Of a stretch of DNA of 64,000 nt, positions 25,492 to 35,139 are shown piece after piece. Where the stretch lies: contig JAGASK010000039.1 of assembly GCA_017621815.1 (NCBI GenBank), positions 1 to 64,000 on the forward strand, in the 5' to 3' direction. The notes under the pieces are model-generated. The model searched no databases. It had not been told where the DNA came from and saw only the letters and a list, made by a program, of their open reading frames with translations. Both the position numbers and the translations under genes were made by a program. This DNA is from Lachnospiraceae bacterium (GTDB lineage: Bacteria > Bacillota > Clostridia > Lachnospirales > Lachnospiraceae). Position 1 is the stretch's first letter; each line of letters begins with the position of its first letter.

Positions 25492-26436
25492 TTAATCTAC
25501 TACGATAAGACCGACACCTGAAATCACTTCTTTGCCTTCATCGGAAGCAAGGTATTCAAACAATGCCTGAACTGCTTCACTCTGCTCGGAAATTTCACCC
25601 TTAGTAGCCATTACGAAAGGTCTGCATAAGAAATAGCTGCCTCCTTTAATATTATCCGCTGTTGCCTCAACACCTTCCAAAGCAAGAGCTGTTACGGAAT
25701 CATCTATAGCATCCAGGGAAACATATCCGATAGCTCCGGGAGTTGAAGCTACCTTTGCAATAACCGCACCGGTACTGTCAAGTTCACTTGCATAAGCACA
25801 TGCATCTTCAACCTCAAGCAGTTCTTCAAATGCTCCTCTTGTACCTGAACCGGCTTCACGCCCTACTACTACTACAGGTGCATCCTCTCCTCCTACTTCA
25901 CTCCAATTCTTGGTTTTTCCTGTATAAATGCTGATAAGCTGGTCTTTTGTTAAACCTGTTACAGTATTGGCGGGGTCAACAACCACTGCAATACCGTCAA
26001 TCGCTACTATATTTTCTACTACGCCTGCTGCCTTTTCTTCCTCTTTCAGCGCCCTGGAAGAATTGCCGATATCTACGCTGCCTGCCGTTACAGCTTCTAC
26101 CCCTGCTGAAGAACCGGTAAACTCTGCAGTTACGGTAACTCCGGGATATTTAGCCATAAAGCTTTCTGCCACTGCATTGGCAAGCTTCTCCATTGAAGTA
26201 CTTCCTGCCATGGAAACAGAACCGCTTAAATCTGTATTTTCTTCTGCCGGTGCTTCTTCCTTTGCAGGCGCTTCTGTCTCGGCCGCATTGTCTGCTGCGG
26301 CACTTTCCGTTGTATCAGCTTCCTGTGTACCTGCAGTCTGGGTATCATTGCTTGTTTGTGCAGCGCTTCCGCATGCCATCAGGCTCAATGTCATTACTGT
26401 CGCACATGTCAGTGCAAGAATTTTTTTCATTTTCAT
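25492..26436 (-). CDS. pstS: Phosphate-binding lipoprotein PstS
   Basis: The 314-residue precursor has a lipoprotein signal (LSLMAC, lipobox Cys near residue 20), an Ala/Glu/Thr-rich linker (about 25-65) and a phosphate-binding domain with SMAGSTSMEKLANA near 75, FTGSSAGVEAV, SSRALKEEEK and the GREAGSGTRGAFEEL phosphate loop near 190. It delivers Pi to PstCA. The ATG at 26436 is preferred because AGGAG lies 9-10 bp upstream; the ORF extends to 26457 inside that site. Confidence 0.95.
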   Translation of the reverse strand: MKMKKILALTCATVMTLSLMACGSAAQTSNDTQTAGTQEADTTESAAADNAAETEAPAKEEAPAEENTDLSGSVSMAGSTSMEKLANAVAESFMAKYPGVTVTAEFTGSSAGVEAVTAGSVDIGNSSRALKEEEKAAGVVENIVAIDGIAVVVDPANTVTGLTKDQLISIYTGKTKNWSEVGGEDAPVVVVGREAGSGTRGAFEELLEVEDACAYASELDSTGAVIAKVASTPGAIGYVSLDAIDDSVTALALEGVEATADNIKGGSYFLCRPFVMATKGEISEQSEAVQALFEYLASDEGKEVISGVGLIVVD

Positions 26437-26552
26437 TTTTTCATTTCTCCTCTTCAAAAATATCTATGTAATTGTCTGAGGCTCAGGCTTTCCTTCCGCC
26501 TCATCACAGGAATCATCTTAACACGGAAATTTTTCACGAAATATCACGTTTT

Positions 26553-26580
26553 GGTAATTAATATGTAAGTTCTTTGTAAA
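26553..26580 (-). promoter_or_regulatory. Pho-box-like direct repeats upstream of pstS
   Basis: On the minus strand three hexamers are phased at 11 bp: TTTACA (26575-26580), CTTACA (26564-26569) and ATTACC (26553-26558), each with a 5-nt spacer. This is the TT(A/T/C)ACA-N5 arrangement bound by Gram-positive PhoP. It directly follows the mfd terminator T-tract and lies about 115 bp before pstS. Confidence 0.75.
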
Positions 26581-26610
26581 AAAAGTCCGGAGCCTTTTTG
26601 CCCCGGACTT
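26574..26610 (-). terminator. mfd terminator
   Basis: Minus-strand stem AAGTCCGG (26603-26610) / CCGGACTT (26583-26590) with an 12-nt loop is followed by seven T residues. It separates mfd from the phosphate operon. Confidence 0.9.
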
Positions 26611-26636
26611 CTCTGATAACCTTTTCTTTATTTACT

Positions 26637-29600
26637 TTATAACAGCAATGAACTCATATCCTCCAGCAGTTCTTCCGTCAGGTCAAGAAGCATCTGTGCA
26701 TCCCTCTCCACCATGCCGCATTTTTTATAACGCCGGGTAAAGCTGACAAGCTTATAGTTAAAGTTAAGCTTTTCCTGCTTTTTCAGAAGCTCCGGAATCC
26801 TCTCCGCATGAATATGGGCATCCGGTTTCAGGGTGAATTGGATTTCACCGTTCTTTCCTTTCACTTCGGTGATATAAAGCTTGTGGGCTTTCACACGAAT
26901 CATGGAAATACGGAAAAGATTCTGCACCGCTGTGGGAGTCTCACCGAAACGGTCCAGCAGTTCCTCCTTCATATCCTCGCATTCTGCCTGATTCTCCAGT
27001 CCCGCAATTCGCTTGTAAATATCCAGCTTCTGTACTTCATTTACAATATAGGAAGGAGGGATAAAAGCATCCACATCAAGATCTACCGCAGTATTGAAAT
27101 CCTCTATGGTGCTGATTCCTTTCAGATTTTTAACGGCATCATTCAGCATCTTGCAGTACAAATCATAGCCTACCGCCTGCATATGCCCGTGCTGTTTTAC
27201 ACCAAGCAGGTTGCCTGCGCCGCGGATTTCCAAATCCCTCATGGCGATTTTAAAGCCGCTGCCAAGGTCTGTAAACTCTTTAATTGCTGCAAGACGTTTT
27301 TCCGCAACTTCCTTCAGCATCTTATCCCGCTTGTACATCAGAAAAGCATAAGCAGTCTTGTTGCTTCTGCCCACCCTGCCTCTCAGCTGATACAGCTGTG
27401 AAAGTCCCATATTGTCAGAATCATGAATAATCATGGTATTTACGTTGGAAATATCAAGTCCTGTCTCAATAATGGTAGTGGAAACCAGCACATCAATTTC
27501 TCCGTTAATGAAATCATACATGATTCTTTCCAGTTCCCGTTCCTGCATCTGTCCATGAGCGAAAGCCACATTGGCCTCCGGGACAAGATTCTGTATACCT
27601 ACCGCTATATCGGCGATGTTGCTGACACGGTTATATACATAGTATACCTGTCCGTCTCTGGAAAGCTCTCTGACTATGGCTTCTCTTACCATTTCTTCAT
27701 TATATTCCAAAACATAAGTCTGAATAGGAAGCCGGTCGCCCGGAGCTTCCTCTAATACACTCATATCCCGTATTCCGATGAGGCTCATATGAAGGGTTCT
27801 GGGAATAGGGGTTGCCGTAAGAGTGAGTACATCCACTCTTTCCTTCATTTTTTTGATCTTTTCCTTGTGAGTTACTCCGAAACGCTGCTCCTCATCAATA
27901 ATCAAAAGCCCCAGATCCTTAAAGACCACATCCCCCGAAAGAACTCTGTGGGTGCCGATTATAATATCTACAAGTCCTTTTTTCAGGTCCTCTACTGTCT
28001 TTTTCTGCTCCGCACTGGTTCTGAACCTTGACAGCAAGTCTATCCTGACAGGAAAGTCCTTCATTCTCTGTACAAAGGTATTATAATGCTGCTGGGCCAG
28101 AATTGTGGTAGGCACCAGATATACTACCTGCTTTCCTTCCTGCACCGCTTTAAAAGCGGCTCTGATGGCAATTTCCGTTTTGCCATAGCCTACGTCACCG
28201 CAAATCAGACGGTCCATAATCTTAGTGCTTTCCATATCCTTCTTGGTAGCTTCAATGGCAGCCAGCTGGTCTTCCGTTTCCTCAAAAGGAAACATCTCCT
28301 CAAATTCTTTCTGCCAGACCGTATCCTTCCCATAAGGATAACCTTCCGTCTGCTGACGTATGGCATACAGCTCCACCAAATCTTTGGCAACTTCCCCTAC
28401 CGCTTCTTTCGTCTTGTTTTTGGTTCTGGTCCATTCCTGAGTTCCCAGCTTATTTAATTTAGGACGCTTTGCATCTGCCGAAGCATACTTCTGAATTACA
28501 TCCAGTCCCGTTGCCAGAATATACAGATTTCCGCCGTCCCGGTATTCAATTTTTATATAATCCTTTACTACCTTATCAACTTCAACCTTCTCAATTCCCT
28601 TATAAATACCGAGGCCGTGATTTTCATGAACCACATAATCTCCTATTTTCAATTCTGCAAAATCATTGATTTTTCTGCCTTCGTATTTTTTCTTCTTCTT
28701 TTTTTTCTTTTTCTCTGCACCGAAAATATCGCTTTCCGAAATAACCACAAATTTAAGCAGAGGATATTCAAAGCCCTTCATCACTCTGCCGTAATAAGTC
28801 ATTACTTCCCCCGGCTGGATTTCCCTGTCAGGGTCTTCCGTATAGAAGGCCGTAATCTCCTGGTCCCTTAAATCCTGGGAAAGACGCATGGCACGTGTTC
28901 TGGAGCCTGACAAAAGAAGCACTCTGTATCCGTTTTTTCTGTATCTTTTCAAATCCTGAAGCAATGCTTCAAAGCTGTTATTGTACGAAGAAATACTTTT
29001 TACCGAAATATCTGCTTTTTTGTCCGCTTTAATAAAGGAGTTTTTCAAATCCAATGCAGATACTGCCGCAACCCTGTGCTTCGTAAGTCTTGCTGCCATT
29101 TCTTCTACGGAATACAGCAAATCCATCTGCCCCGGAAGGATGTAGCCTTTTTCCAGCCTGTGCATCATGCTTTCACGGAACTCCAGTTCCACCGCCTCTG
29201 CATGCTCCTTTACTCTTGCAGGTTCATCCACAAAGACACAGGTTTTTTCTTTATCAAACAAGTCAAGAAAGGAAACCGTATCCTCATAAAAATAATGAAC
29301 ATAGCTGTCAAGATTCAGCAGATTTTTAAACTCGAATACTTCCTCCCTTAATTCCTTCATCTGAGTTTCCACACGATGGGCTTCCTCCGTATGAAACTCT
29401 TTTCTTAATTTTTCTGCAAAGGCTTTTCCTTCCTTTTCAATTTTGTCCATTCCTTCTTTCAGTTGTTCCTTAGACAAAATCATCTCACAGGCCGGATAAA
29501 CAGTAATACTGGACAATTTTTCAATGGAGCGCTGGCTTAAAATATCAAAGCTGCGGATAGACTCTACCTCATCTCCCCAAAGTTCAATACGGTAAGGATT

Positions 29601-30158
29601 CTCTTCTGTCAAATCAAAAATATCCACAATACCGCCCCTGATGCTGAACTGACCGGGCACTTCTACCTGATAATTCTTCTCATAGCCAAGCTCCACCAGC
29701 TTTTTCGCCAGTTTCTTTTCATCCACTTCCGTTTTTTTATCAATAAAAATAATATTTTTCTTCCAGACATCAAGAGGTATCTGAGGGGACATCAGGCTGC
29801 TGAAGGTAGTCACCACCGTAACCGGCTTTCCCTCCAGTATTCTTCTCATACATTTGACTCTTTCTTTCGTCAGCTGGTTGCTGTGAATATCTGCCTGATA
29901 AAAAATCAAATCCCTGGCAGGATAGCTTGTGACATTTCTGTCATAAAACCGGTAATCCTCCTGTATTTCTTTCACACGAAGGTCACTGAAAGTAACAATG
30001 AGTTTATTCTTATACCCATCGCCAAGTCCATACACCATATGAAGTTTCTGGGATTCCACACATCCCGTTAAAACTGCCGCTTTTCCCGGCTTTTTCAAAA
30101 GAGCTGCAATTTCTTCAAACTCTCCCAGCTCGTGAAGCGGTGCCATCAATGCCTTCAT
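26637..30158 (-). CDS. mfd: Transcription-repair coupling factor Mfd
   Basis: This 1173-residue translocase removes stalled RNA polymerase at lesions and recruits UvrA. It has a UvrB-like N-terminal region, a CarD-like RNA-polymerase-interacting domain near 500-565 (IGDYVVHENHGLGIYKGIE), a RecG-like helicase core with Walker A CGDVGYGKTE near 650 and DEEQ Walker B, motif VI in LYQLRGRVGRSNK, and the C-terminal TRCF domain. A nine-lysine run interrupts the linker just before the CarD-like domain. I chose the ATG at 30158, two bases after the pth stop and 9 bp after GGAG; the frame is open to 30179. Confidence 0.96.
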   Translation of the reverse strand: MKALMAPLHELGEFEEIAALLKKPGKAAVLTGCVESQKLHMVYGLGDGYKNKLIVTFSDLRVKEIQEDYRFYDRNVTSYPARDLIFYQADIHSNQLTKERVKCMRRILEGKPVTVVTTFSSLMSPQIPLDVWKKNIIFIDKKTEVDEKKLAKKLVELGYEKNYQVEVPGQFSIRGGIVDIFDLTEENPYRIELWGDEVESIRSFDILSQRSIEKLSSITVYPACEMILSKEQLKEGMDKIEKEGKAFAEKLRKEFHTEEAHRVETQMKELREEVFEFKNLLNLDSYVHYFYEDTVSFLDLFDKEKTCVFVDEPARVKEHAEAVELEFRESMMHRLEKGYILPGQMDLLYSVEEMAARLTKHRVAAVSALDLKNSFIKADKKADISVKSISSYNNSFEALLQDLKRYRKNGYRVLLLSGSRTRAMRLSQDLRDQEITAFYTEDPDREIQPGEVMTYYGRVMKGFEYPLLKFVVISESDIFGAEKKKKKKKKKYEGRKINDFAELKIGDYVVHENHGLGIYKGIEKVEVDKVVKDYIKIEYRDGGNLYILATGLDVIQKYASADAKRPKLNKLGTQEWTRTKNKTKEAVGEVAKDLVELYAIRQQTEGYPYGKDTVWQKEFEEMFPFEETEDQLAAIEATKKDMESTKIMDRLICGDVGYGKTEIAIRAAFKAVQEGKQVVYLVPTTILAQQHYNTFVQRMKDFPVRIDLLSRFRTSAEQKKTVEDLKKGLVDIIIGTHRVLSGDVVFKDLGLLIIDEEQRFGVTHKEKIKKMKERVDVLTLTATPIPRTLHMSLIGIRDMSVLEEAPGDRLPIQTYVLEYNEEMVREAIVRELSRDGQVYYVYNRVSNIADIAVGIQNLVPEANVAFAHGQMQERELERIMYDFINGEIDVLVSTTIIETGLDISNVNTMIIHDSDNMGLSQLYQLRGRVGRSNKTAYAFLMYKRDKMLKEVAEKRLAAIKEFTDLGSGFKIAMRDLEIRGAGNLLGVKQHGHMQAVGYDLYCKMLNDAVKNLKGISTIEDFNTAVDLDVDAFIPPSYIVNEVQKLDIYKRIAGLENQAECEDMKEELLDRFGETPTAVQNLFRISMIRVKAHKLYITEVKGKNGEIQFTLKPDAHIHAERIPELLKKQEKLNFNYKLVSFTRRYKKCGMVERDAQMLLDLTEELLEDMSSLLL

Positions 30159-30159
30159 A

Positions 30160-30759
30160 TTACTGCTCTCCATTATCATTTTTCTTCGGGGTTTTTTTAG
30201 TATTATATAAATTCATTGCTTTATCTATGCCATCGCTCATAATCGTTTCTATGGCAAGTACCGCCGTTTTTTTGCTTTCCGCAATTATTTTTTCTTCCTC
30301 TTTGCTGAAATGTCCAAGCACATAATCTGCCAGGTCATATCCCGCCGGTTTATCTCCCACACCCATTTTGATGCGTATAAATTCTTCATGTCCCAGATGG
30401 GCAATAATGTTTTTAAGTCCGTTGTGCCCTCCTGCGCTTCCCTTTTTGCGCATTCTGATATGTCCCACATCCAGGCTGATATCATCCGCCACTACAATTA
30501 ATTCCTTTGTTTCATCAATCTTAAAAAAGTTTACTGCTTCGCCTACAGACTCCCCGCTGAGATTCATATAAGTAAGAGGCTTTAACAGGATTACCTTCTC
30601 ACCGTTAATGATTCCTTTGCCGATAAGTCCTTTAAATTTGCTTTCCATTACTCTGATATTATATTTATCCGCCAGTTCATCAATGACCTGCCAGCCGATA
30701 TTATGTCTTGTTCCTTCATACTGTCTGCCCGGATTGCCAAGGCCTGCGATTATAAACAT
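30160..30759 (-). CDS. pth: Peptidyl-tRNA hydrolase
   Basis: Pth recycles tRNA from prematurely released peptidyl-tRNA. The 199-residue protein starts MFIIAGLGNPGRQYEGTRHN, with the catalytic His20 in RHNIGWQVID, KPLTYMNLSG near 63-72, ADDISLDVGHIRMRKKGSAGGHNGLKN near 90-116 (seen as motif; catalytic Asp and substrate residues) and GVGDKP near 133. The ATG at 30759 has AAAGGAAG upstream; the longer frame to 30795 adds an unlikely N-terminus. It is first gene of the pth-mfd operon. Confidence 0.96.
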   Translation of the reverse strand: MFIIAGLGNPGRQYEGTRHNIGWQVIDELADKYNIRVMESKFKGLIGKGIINGEKVILLKPLTYMNLSGESVGEAVNFFKIDETKELIVVADDISLDVGHIRMRKKGSAGGHNGLKNIIAHLGHEEFIRIKMGVGDKPAGYDLADYVLGHFSKEEEKIIAESKKTAVLAIETIMSDGIDKAMNLYNTKKTPKKNDNGEQ

Positions 30760-30808
30760 TTCTTTCTTCCTTTCTATCATGTTTCTGATTTGCATTATGC
30801 ACTCTATT

Positions 30809-30836
30809 ATAATAGAAAATCGAAAGCTTTGTACAA
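30809..30836 (-). promoter_or_regulatory. pth-mfd promoter
   Basis: Minus strand: -35 TTGTAC (30831-30836), 16 bp spacer, -10 TATTAT (30809-30814); an alternative -10 TATAAT is shifted by 3 bp. It is about 50 bp before the pth start codon. Confidence 0.55.
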
Positions 30837-30851
30837 AAATTATGAAAATTT

Positions 30852-30879
30852 TTGTGTACAGGATTTTTTATGGTATACT
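30852..30879 (+). promoter_or_regulatory. Promoter of the sugar-sensing cassette
   Basis: Plus strand: -35 TTGTGT (30852-30857), 16 bp spacer and an extended -10 TGG-TATACT (30874-30879), about 50 bp before the anchored sensor gene and divergent from pth. Confidence 0.55.
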
Positions 30880-30927
30880 CACTTATATCAGGTAGTCCGT
30901 ACCTAATAAATTACAGGCAGGCATTTT

Positions 30928-32037
30928 ATGAATTCAAACAAAAAAAAGCAAAACAATTATATCTGGTACTTTATTCTCACGGTTTTGTTGATTGCCATTA
31001 CATCAATAACCGGGGTTTTTGTTTTCAGCTTTTACATCAGTCATTTTACAACAAAGCAGGATGCTAACGAATATGAACTTTATTATGTAATGATTGCAGA
31101 TGACACAAATACCTCTCTCTGGCAGTCTGTTTATGAAGGCGCTTACACGGCGGGACTGGAAGAAAACAGTTATGTGGATCTGTTAAACGGCTCTTTTGAC
31201 AATCATTATTCCAGGGAGGATCTGATGCGCATTGCGATATCTTCTGAGGTAGACGGTATTATTGTTGCTGCAGACGAAAGCGAGGAAATGACAGAACTGA
31301 TTCATGAAGCAACAGCAGACGGAATTCCGGTGGTTACCTTATATGGAGACAATACCCAAAGCGACAGATGCAGCTTCGTAGGAATCGGCAGCTATGATTT
31401 GGGAAGAGAATATGGCAGACAGGTATTAAAGATTGCGAAGGAAAATACAGCTGAAAATTCCGTAAGGATTATTCAGGAATCTGACGGATTAGTAGCAGAA
31501 ACTTCTCAGAAAAGTACATCCGGGAATACAATCAGTGTTATGGTACTGGTAAATGCTTATGCCCAGGATTCCGGCCAGAATATTCTCTGTTCCGGCATCC
31601 AGGAGACCATTGAAAATGAGAAACAGGATGGAACAGAAATTGAGATATCCCTTGTTTCTGTCGATAGCACCAACACTTTTTCCGTAGAAGAATCCATTCG
31701 GGATATCTTTATGGAAGAATATCTGCCGGATATTATCATCTGCCTGAATGAATTACATACCACCTGTGTTTATCAGGCAGTTGTAGATTATAATAAGGTA
31801 GGACAGGTGAACATTCTGGGATATTACGATTCTGATACGATTTTAAAAGCCATTGACAGAAACGTAATATATGCAACCATATCCATTGACACCGGACAAA
31901 TGGGCAGATTCTGTGTGAATGCTTTGACAGAATACAATACTTATGGCAATACCAGTCAGTATTTCATTGCGGATATCGCTTTAATTAATAAAGAAAATGT
32001 CGGACTGTATTTGGGAGGAAAGACAGAAGATGATTAA
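30928..32037 (+). CDS. Membrane-anchored sugar-binding sensor protein (LacI/periplasmic-binding fold)
   Basis: The 369-residue protein has one uncleaved transmembrane anchor (about 13-35) and an extracytoplasmic type-I periplasmic-binding domain (VMIADDTNTSLWQSVYEGA near 55, EVDGIIVAADES near 108, VVTLYGDN near 135, DIIICLNE near 265, ILGYYDSD near 290). There is no lipobox, so it is anchored by the N-terminal helix. This layout resembles XylFII-like sensors that pair with LytS/YesM-type kinases, which fits the kinase gene overlapping its 3' end. The ligand is not known; a pentose or related monosaccharide is inferred from the downstream transporter. Confidence 0.78.
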   Translation: MNSNKKKQNNYIWYFILTVLLIAITSITGVFVFSFYISHFTTKQDANEYELYYVMIADDTNTSLWQSVYEGAYTAGLEENSYVDLLNGSFDNHYSREDLMRIAISSEVDGIIVAADESEEMTELIHEATADGIPVVTLYGDNTQSDRCSFVGIGSYDLGREYGRQVLKIAKENTAENSVRIIQESDGLVAETSQKSTSGNTISVMVLVNAYAQDSGQNILCSGIQETIENEKQDGTEIEISLVSVDSTNTFSVEESIRDIFMEEYLPDIIICLNELHTTCVYQAVVDYNKVGQVNILGYYDSDTILKAIDRNVIYATISIDTGQMGRFCVNALTEYNTYGNTSQYFIADIALINKENVGLYLGGKTEDD

Positions 32038-33532
32038 AAAACTGTACAGACTTTTAAACCTCTCATTACAGGGCAAAATCAGCAGTATTTATATTTTAAC
32101 CAACCTGCTGGTCTGTCTGGTCAATCTTCTTTTGATTCTGGGAATTAATCGAATGTCTAGCGAAATGGAGCTGGTCTATCAGGATAATATGCATCTGAAC
32201 GAGTTGTCTGCGTCGTTAAACGCCGTACAGGACAGCATGACTGAATATCTGAATGTGAAAACCAGTGAATCATTGGAAGAATACTACAGAAACGAACAGA
32301 TTTATTTGAGTTTAGCTGAAGAGTTAACGGATGAAGTAACAGGAATTTCTTTTGACCGGATGAAAAGAAACATCCGGCATATGTCCGATACATATTTGGA
32401 AATAGCTGACCAGACAATAGAGGCAAAACGCGGTCGTAATGTTGAAAAATACCGAATCCGCTATGAGAATGCAACTCAAATATATAATTATATTACCACC
32501 TATCTCAATAACCTGAACAATCAGCAGTTTAAAAGTAATTCGGAAAACTATAATGAACTTGCCCATGCCTTCCGGCTGTTTGAAGCAATCAGTATCGTCA
32601 TTATGTTTATTGTTATGTTTGCAAATGCCGGTATTATTATAAAGTTAGTGGGCGCCATCATCAATCCTCTTAAAATTTTGTCTAAATCTGCGGATGAAGT
32701 GGCAAAAGGCAATTTTGAAATAGCACTTATAGAGGTGCAGTCGCAGGATGAAATAGGTGTTGTAACAAGAGCTTTTAACCAGATGGTCATCAGCATCAGG
32801 GAATACATCGAACGGATTCGTCACAGCCTGGAAGTGGAACGTCTCCTGAAAGAAAAAGAACTGATGATGGAAGCTCATCTGAAGGACGCCCAGTTAAAAT
32901 ATCTACAGGCACAGATTAATCCCCACTTTTTATTTAATACCCTGAATGCAGGAGCACAGCTTGCCATGATGGAAGGCGCTGACAGAACATATCAGTACGT
33001 ACAGAATATGGCAGAATTCTTCCGCTATAATGTAAAAAAGGGCGAGGAAATAGTTACGCTTCGTGAAGAAATTGAATTAGTGGATAACTATATTTATATT
33101 TTGAACGTCCGGTTTTCCGGAGATATCCATTATGAAAAGAAGATAGAACAAACTCTTCTGCAAACAGAAATGCCAAGTATGATTCTCCAACCTATTGTGG
33201 AAAACTGCGTTAATCACGGCATTCGTGAAATGGCGGGAAAAGGCAGGATATGGCTGTCTGTCTACCGCATTGATGATACAGTATGTATCAGCATCCGTGA
33301 CAACGGCATCGGCATGAGCAAAGAAACTATAGATAAAGTTTTGAGCGGTACCTACAGAGAAGAAGAACTGGCAGCAGGCTCTAACGGCATCGGTATGGAC
33401 AATGTAATAGCAAGATTAAAGCTTTTTACGGAAAGTGATGATGTTATGTCAATTATCAGCGACGGAACAGGCAAAGGAACAGAAGTTATTATTTATCTTC
33501 AGCTAAAGGAACGGGAGGAATATGATGTATAA
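32030..33532 (+). CDS. YesM/LytS-type sensor histidine kinase
   Basis: The 500-residue kinase has TM1 (about 20-42), an extracytoplasmic helical domain, TM2 (about 185-208), HAMP (about 210-262), the His_kinase domain with QINPHFLFNTLNA near 302-314 and a HATPase domain with PIVENCVNHGI and DNGIGMSKE, then GSNGIGMDNV. It likely signals together with the anchored sugar-binding protein just upstream. The ATG at 32030 follows GGAGG by 11 bp and overlaps the sensor gene by 8 bp. Confidence 0.88.
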   Translation: MIKKLYRLLNLSLQGKISSIYILTNLLVCLVNLLLILGINRMSSEMELVYQDNMHLNELSASLNAVQDSMTEYLNVKTSESLEEYYRNEQIYLSLAEELTDEVTGISFDRMKRNIRHMSDTYLEIADQTIEAKRGRNVEKYRIRYENATQIYNYITTYLNNLNNQQFKSNSENYNELAHAFRLFEAISIVIMFIVMFANAGIIIKLVGAIINPLKILSKSADEVAKGNFEIALIEVQSQDEIGVVTRAFNQMVISIREYIERIRHSLEVERLLKEKELMMEAHLKDAQLKYLQAQINPHFLFNTLNAGAQLAMMEGADRTYQYVQNMAEFFRYNVKKGEEIVTLREEIELVDNYIYILNVRFSGDIHYEKKIEQTLLQTEMPSMILQPIVENCVNHGIREMAGKGRIWLSVYRIDDTVCISIRDNGIGMSKETIDKVLSGTYREEELAAGSNGIGMDNVIARLKLFTESDDVMSIISDGTGKGTEVIIYLQLKEREEYDV

Positions 33533-35114
33533 AATCATGCTGGCAGATGACGAAGGAATCGTGATTGATTCCCTGAAGTTTATTATAGGAAAAGAATTTG
33601 GAGACGACTGTATTGTAGAATATGCCAAAACAGGCAGAAGTGTGATAGAACTGACAGAAAAATTCCGCCCTGATATTGCCATCATGGATATTCAGATGCC
33701 GGGCATTAACGGCATCGAAGCCATGAAGGAAATAAGAAAAAATAATAATGATGTTATTTTTATTGTAATGTCTGCTTATGATAAATTTGATTATGCCAAA
33801 GAATCCATTAAGTTAGGGGTTCTGGAATACATTACCAAGCCAATGGAACGGACTAAAATTGTTTCCATCCTGAGAAAAGGCATGAAAATAATCGACGAAG
33901 GACGTGAAAAACGAAGTAATGATCTTTTGGTAAAAGAGAAAATGGAAACTGTCATTCCAATCATTGAAAGCGGCCTGATTTATAACATTTTGTTACAGGA
34001 ACACTTTACGGAAGATATTGAGAATTATAAGACTCTCCTGGGGCTTAATAAACGTTATGCTTATATGATTGCCATAATATGCGGAGACGAACAACAAGGC
34101 AACCGGATGACTAATGCCGTAGGCAGCAGCGTAAAAATGCAGCAGCATTATCTGGAAGTGCGGGAATGTGTGAAAGATTACTTTGACTGTATCATAGGAA
34201 CAGTCATGGCAAATAAGCTGGCAGTCTTAGTGCCCTATGAAAAAGCGGAAATGGATTATAACGAAAGAATTGATTTGATAGAGAAAGCAAGAGAACTCAC
34301 ACGCCGCATGTGTAAAAAAACAGGCATCAGCTTTCGTATCGGCATCGGCAAAGCCGGAGAGGTTCAGGAAATGGCAAAGTCTTATGACGAAGCGCTGAAT
34401 TCTCTTATTATGACCACCGGAAGCGTTGCGCATGCAGATGATTTACCCATTGGCTGCGATTATGCGGAAAATTATCCGATTCATCTGGAAAAATGCTTGT
34501 TTGAAGAAGTAGAAAAAGGCGACATTAAGAATGCCCTTGCTACTGCAAAAAGCTTTTTTGATTGGATGGAGGAAAACAATCCCGACAGCTTAATGGAAAT
34601 CCGCCTGAAAATATTGGAATTTTCTTTATGGGCAGAACATATTGCATATGAAAAAGGCGGTATGACCTACCAGTTCAAATCCAGACAAAACTATCTGCCT
34701 GCCATCATGGGTACGGAAGATTTAACTGAACTCCGGGAATGGTTTATGGATAAAATTTTAAAGGCCTGCCAGAATATCATGGGAAAACGGGAAGAAAAAT
34801 CCAACAGCATTATAGAAATGTCCAAGGACTATATCAGAAACAACTTCGATAAAGACATTTCTCTGGATGATGTATCCAGGACTGTAAATATCAGCCCTTA
34901 TTATTTCAGTAAAATATTCAAAGAAGGAACCGGAAAAAACTTTATTGAATATCTGACAAATATCCGCATTGAAAAGGCAAAGGAGCTGCTTAATACAACG
35001 GAATATTCCATGAAAGAAATCTGTACCTTGTGCGGATATTCCGATCCCAATTATTTCAGCCGTTCTTTTAAGAAAAATGTAGGAGTTACACCTACAGAAT
35101 ACAAAAATGTATAA
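33525..35114 (+). CDS. YesN-type response regulator with AraC-family DNA-binding domain
   Basis: The 529-residue regulator has an N-terminal receiver (MLADDEG near 5-11; phospho-acceptor Asp in IAIMDIQMPGING near 55; ITKPMERT near 105), a long central region and a C-terminal AraC/XylS double helix-turn-helix (about 420-527; FDKDISLDDVSRTVNISPYYFSKIFKE and ICTLCGYSDPNYFSRSFKK). It should activate the downstream transporter genes. Two ATG codons are in tandem; the second at 33525 sits best relative to GGGAGG. Confidence 0.9.
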   Translation: MYKIMLADDEGIVIDSLKFIIGKEFGDDCIVEYAKTGRSVIELTEKFRPDIAIMDIQMPGINGIEAMKEIRKNNNDVIFIVMSAYDKFDYAKESIKLGVLEYITKPMERTKIVSILRKGMKIIDEGREKRSNDLLVKEKMETVIPIIESGLIYNILLQEHFTEDIENYKTLLGLNKRYAYMIAIICGDEQQGNRMTNAVGSSVKMQQHYLEVRECVKDYFDCIIGTVMANKLAVLVPYEKAEMDYNERIDLIEKARELTRRMCKKTGISFRIGIGKAGEVQEMAKSYDEALNSLIMTTGSVAHADDLPIGCDYAENYPIHLEKCLFEEVEKGDIKNALATAKSFFDWMEENNPDSLMEIRLKILEFSLWAEHIAYEKGGMTYQFKSRQNYLPAIMGTEDLTELREWFMDKILKACQNIMGKREEKSNSIIEMSKDYIRNNFDKDISLDDVSRTVNISPYYFSKIFKEGTGKNFIEYLTNIRIEKAKELLNTTEYSMKEICTLCGYSDPNYFSRSFKKNVGVTPTEYKNV

Positions 35115-35139
35115 AACAGATAAGGAGCATTCAATAAAT

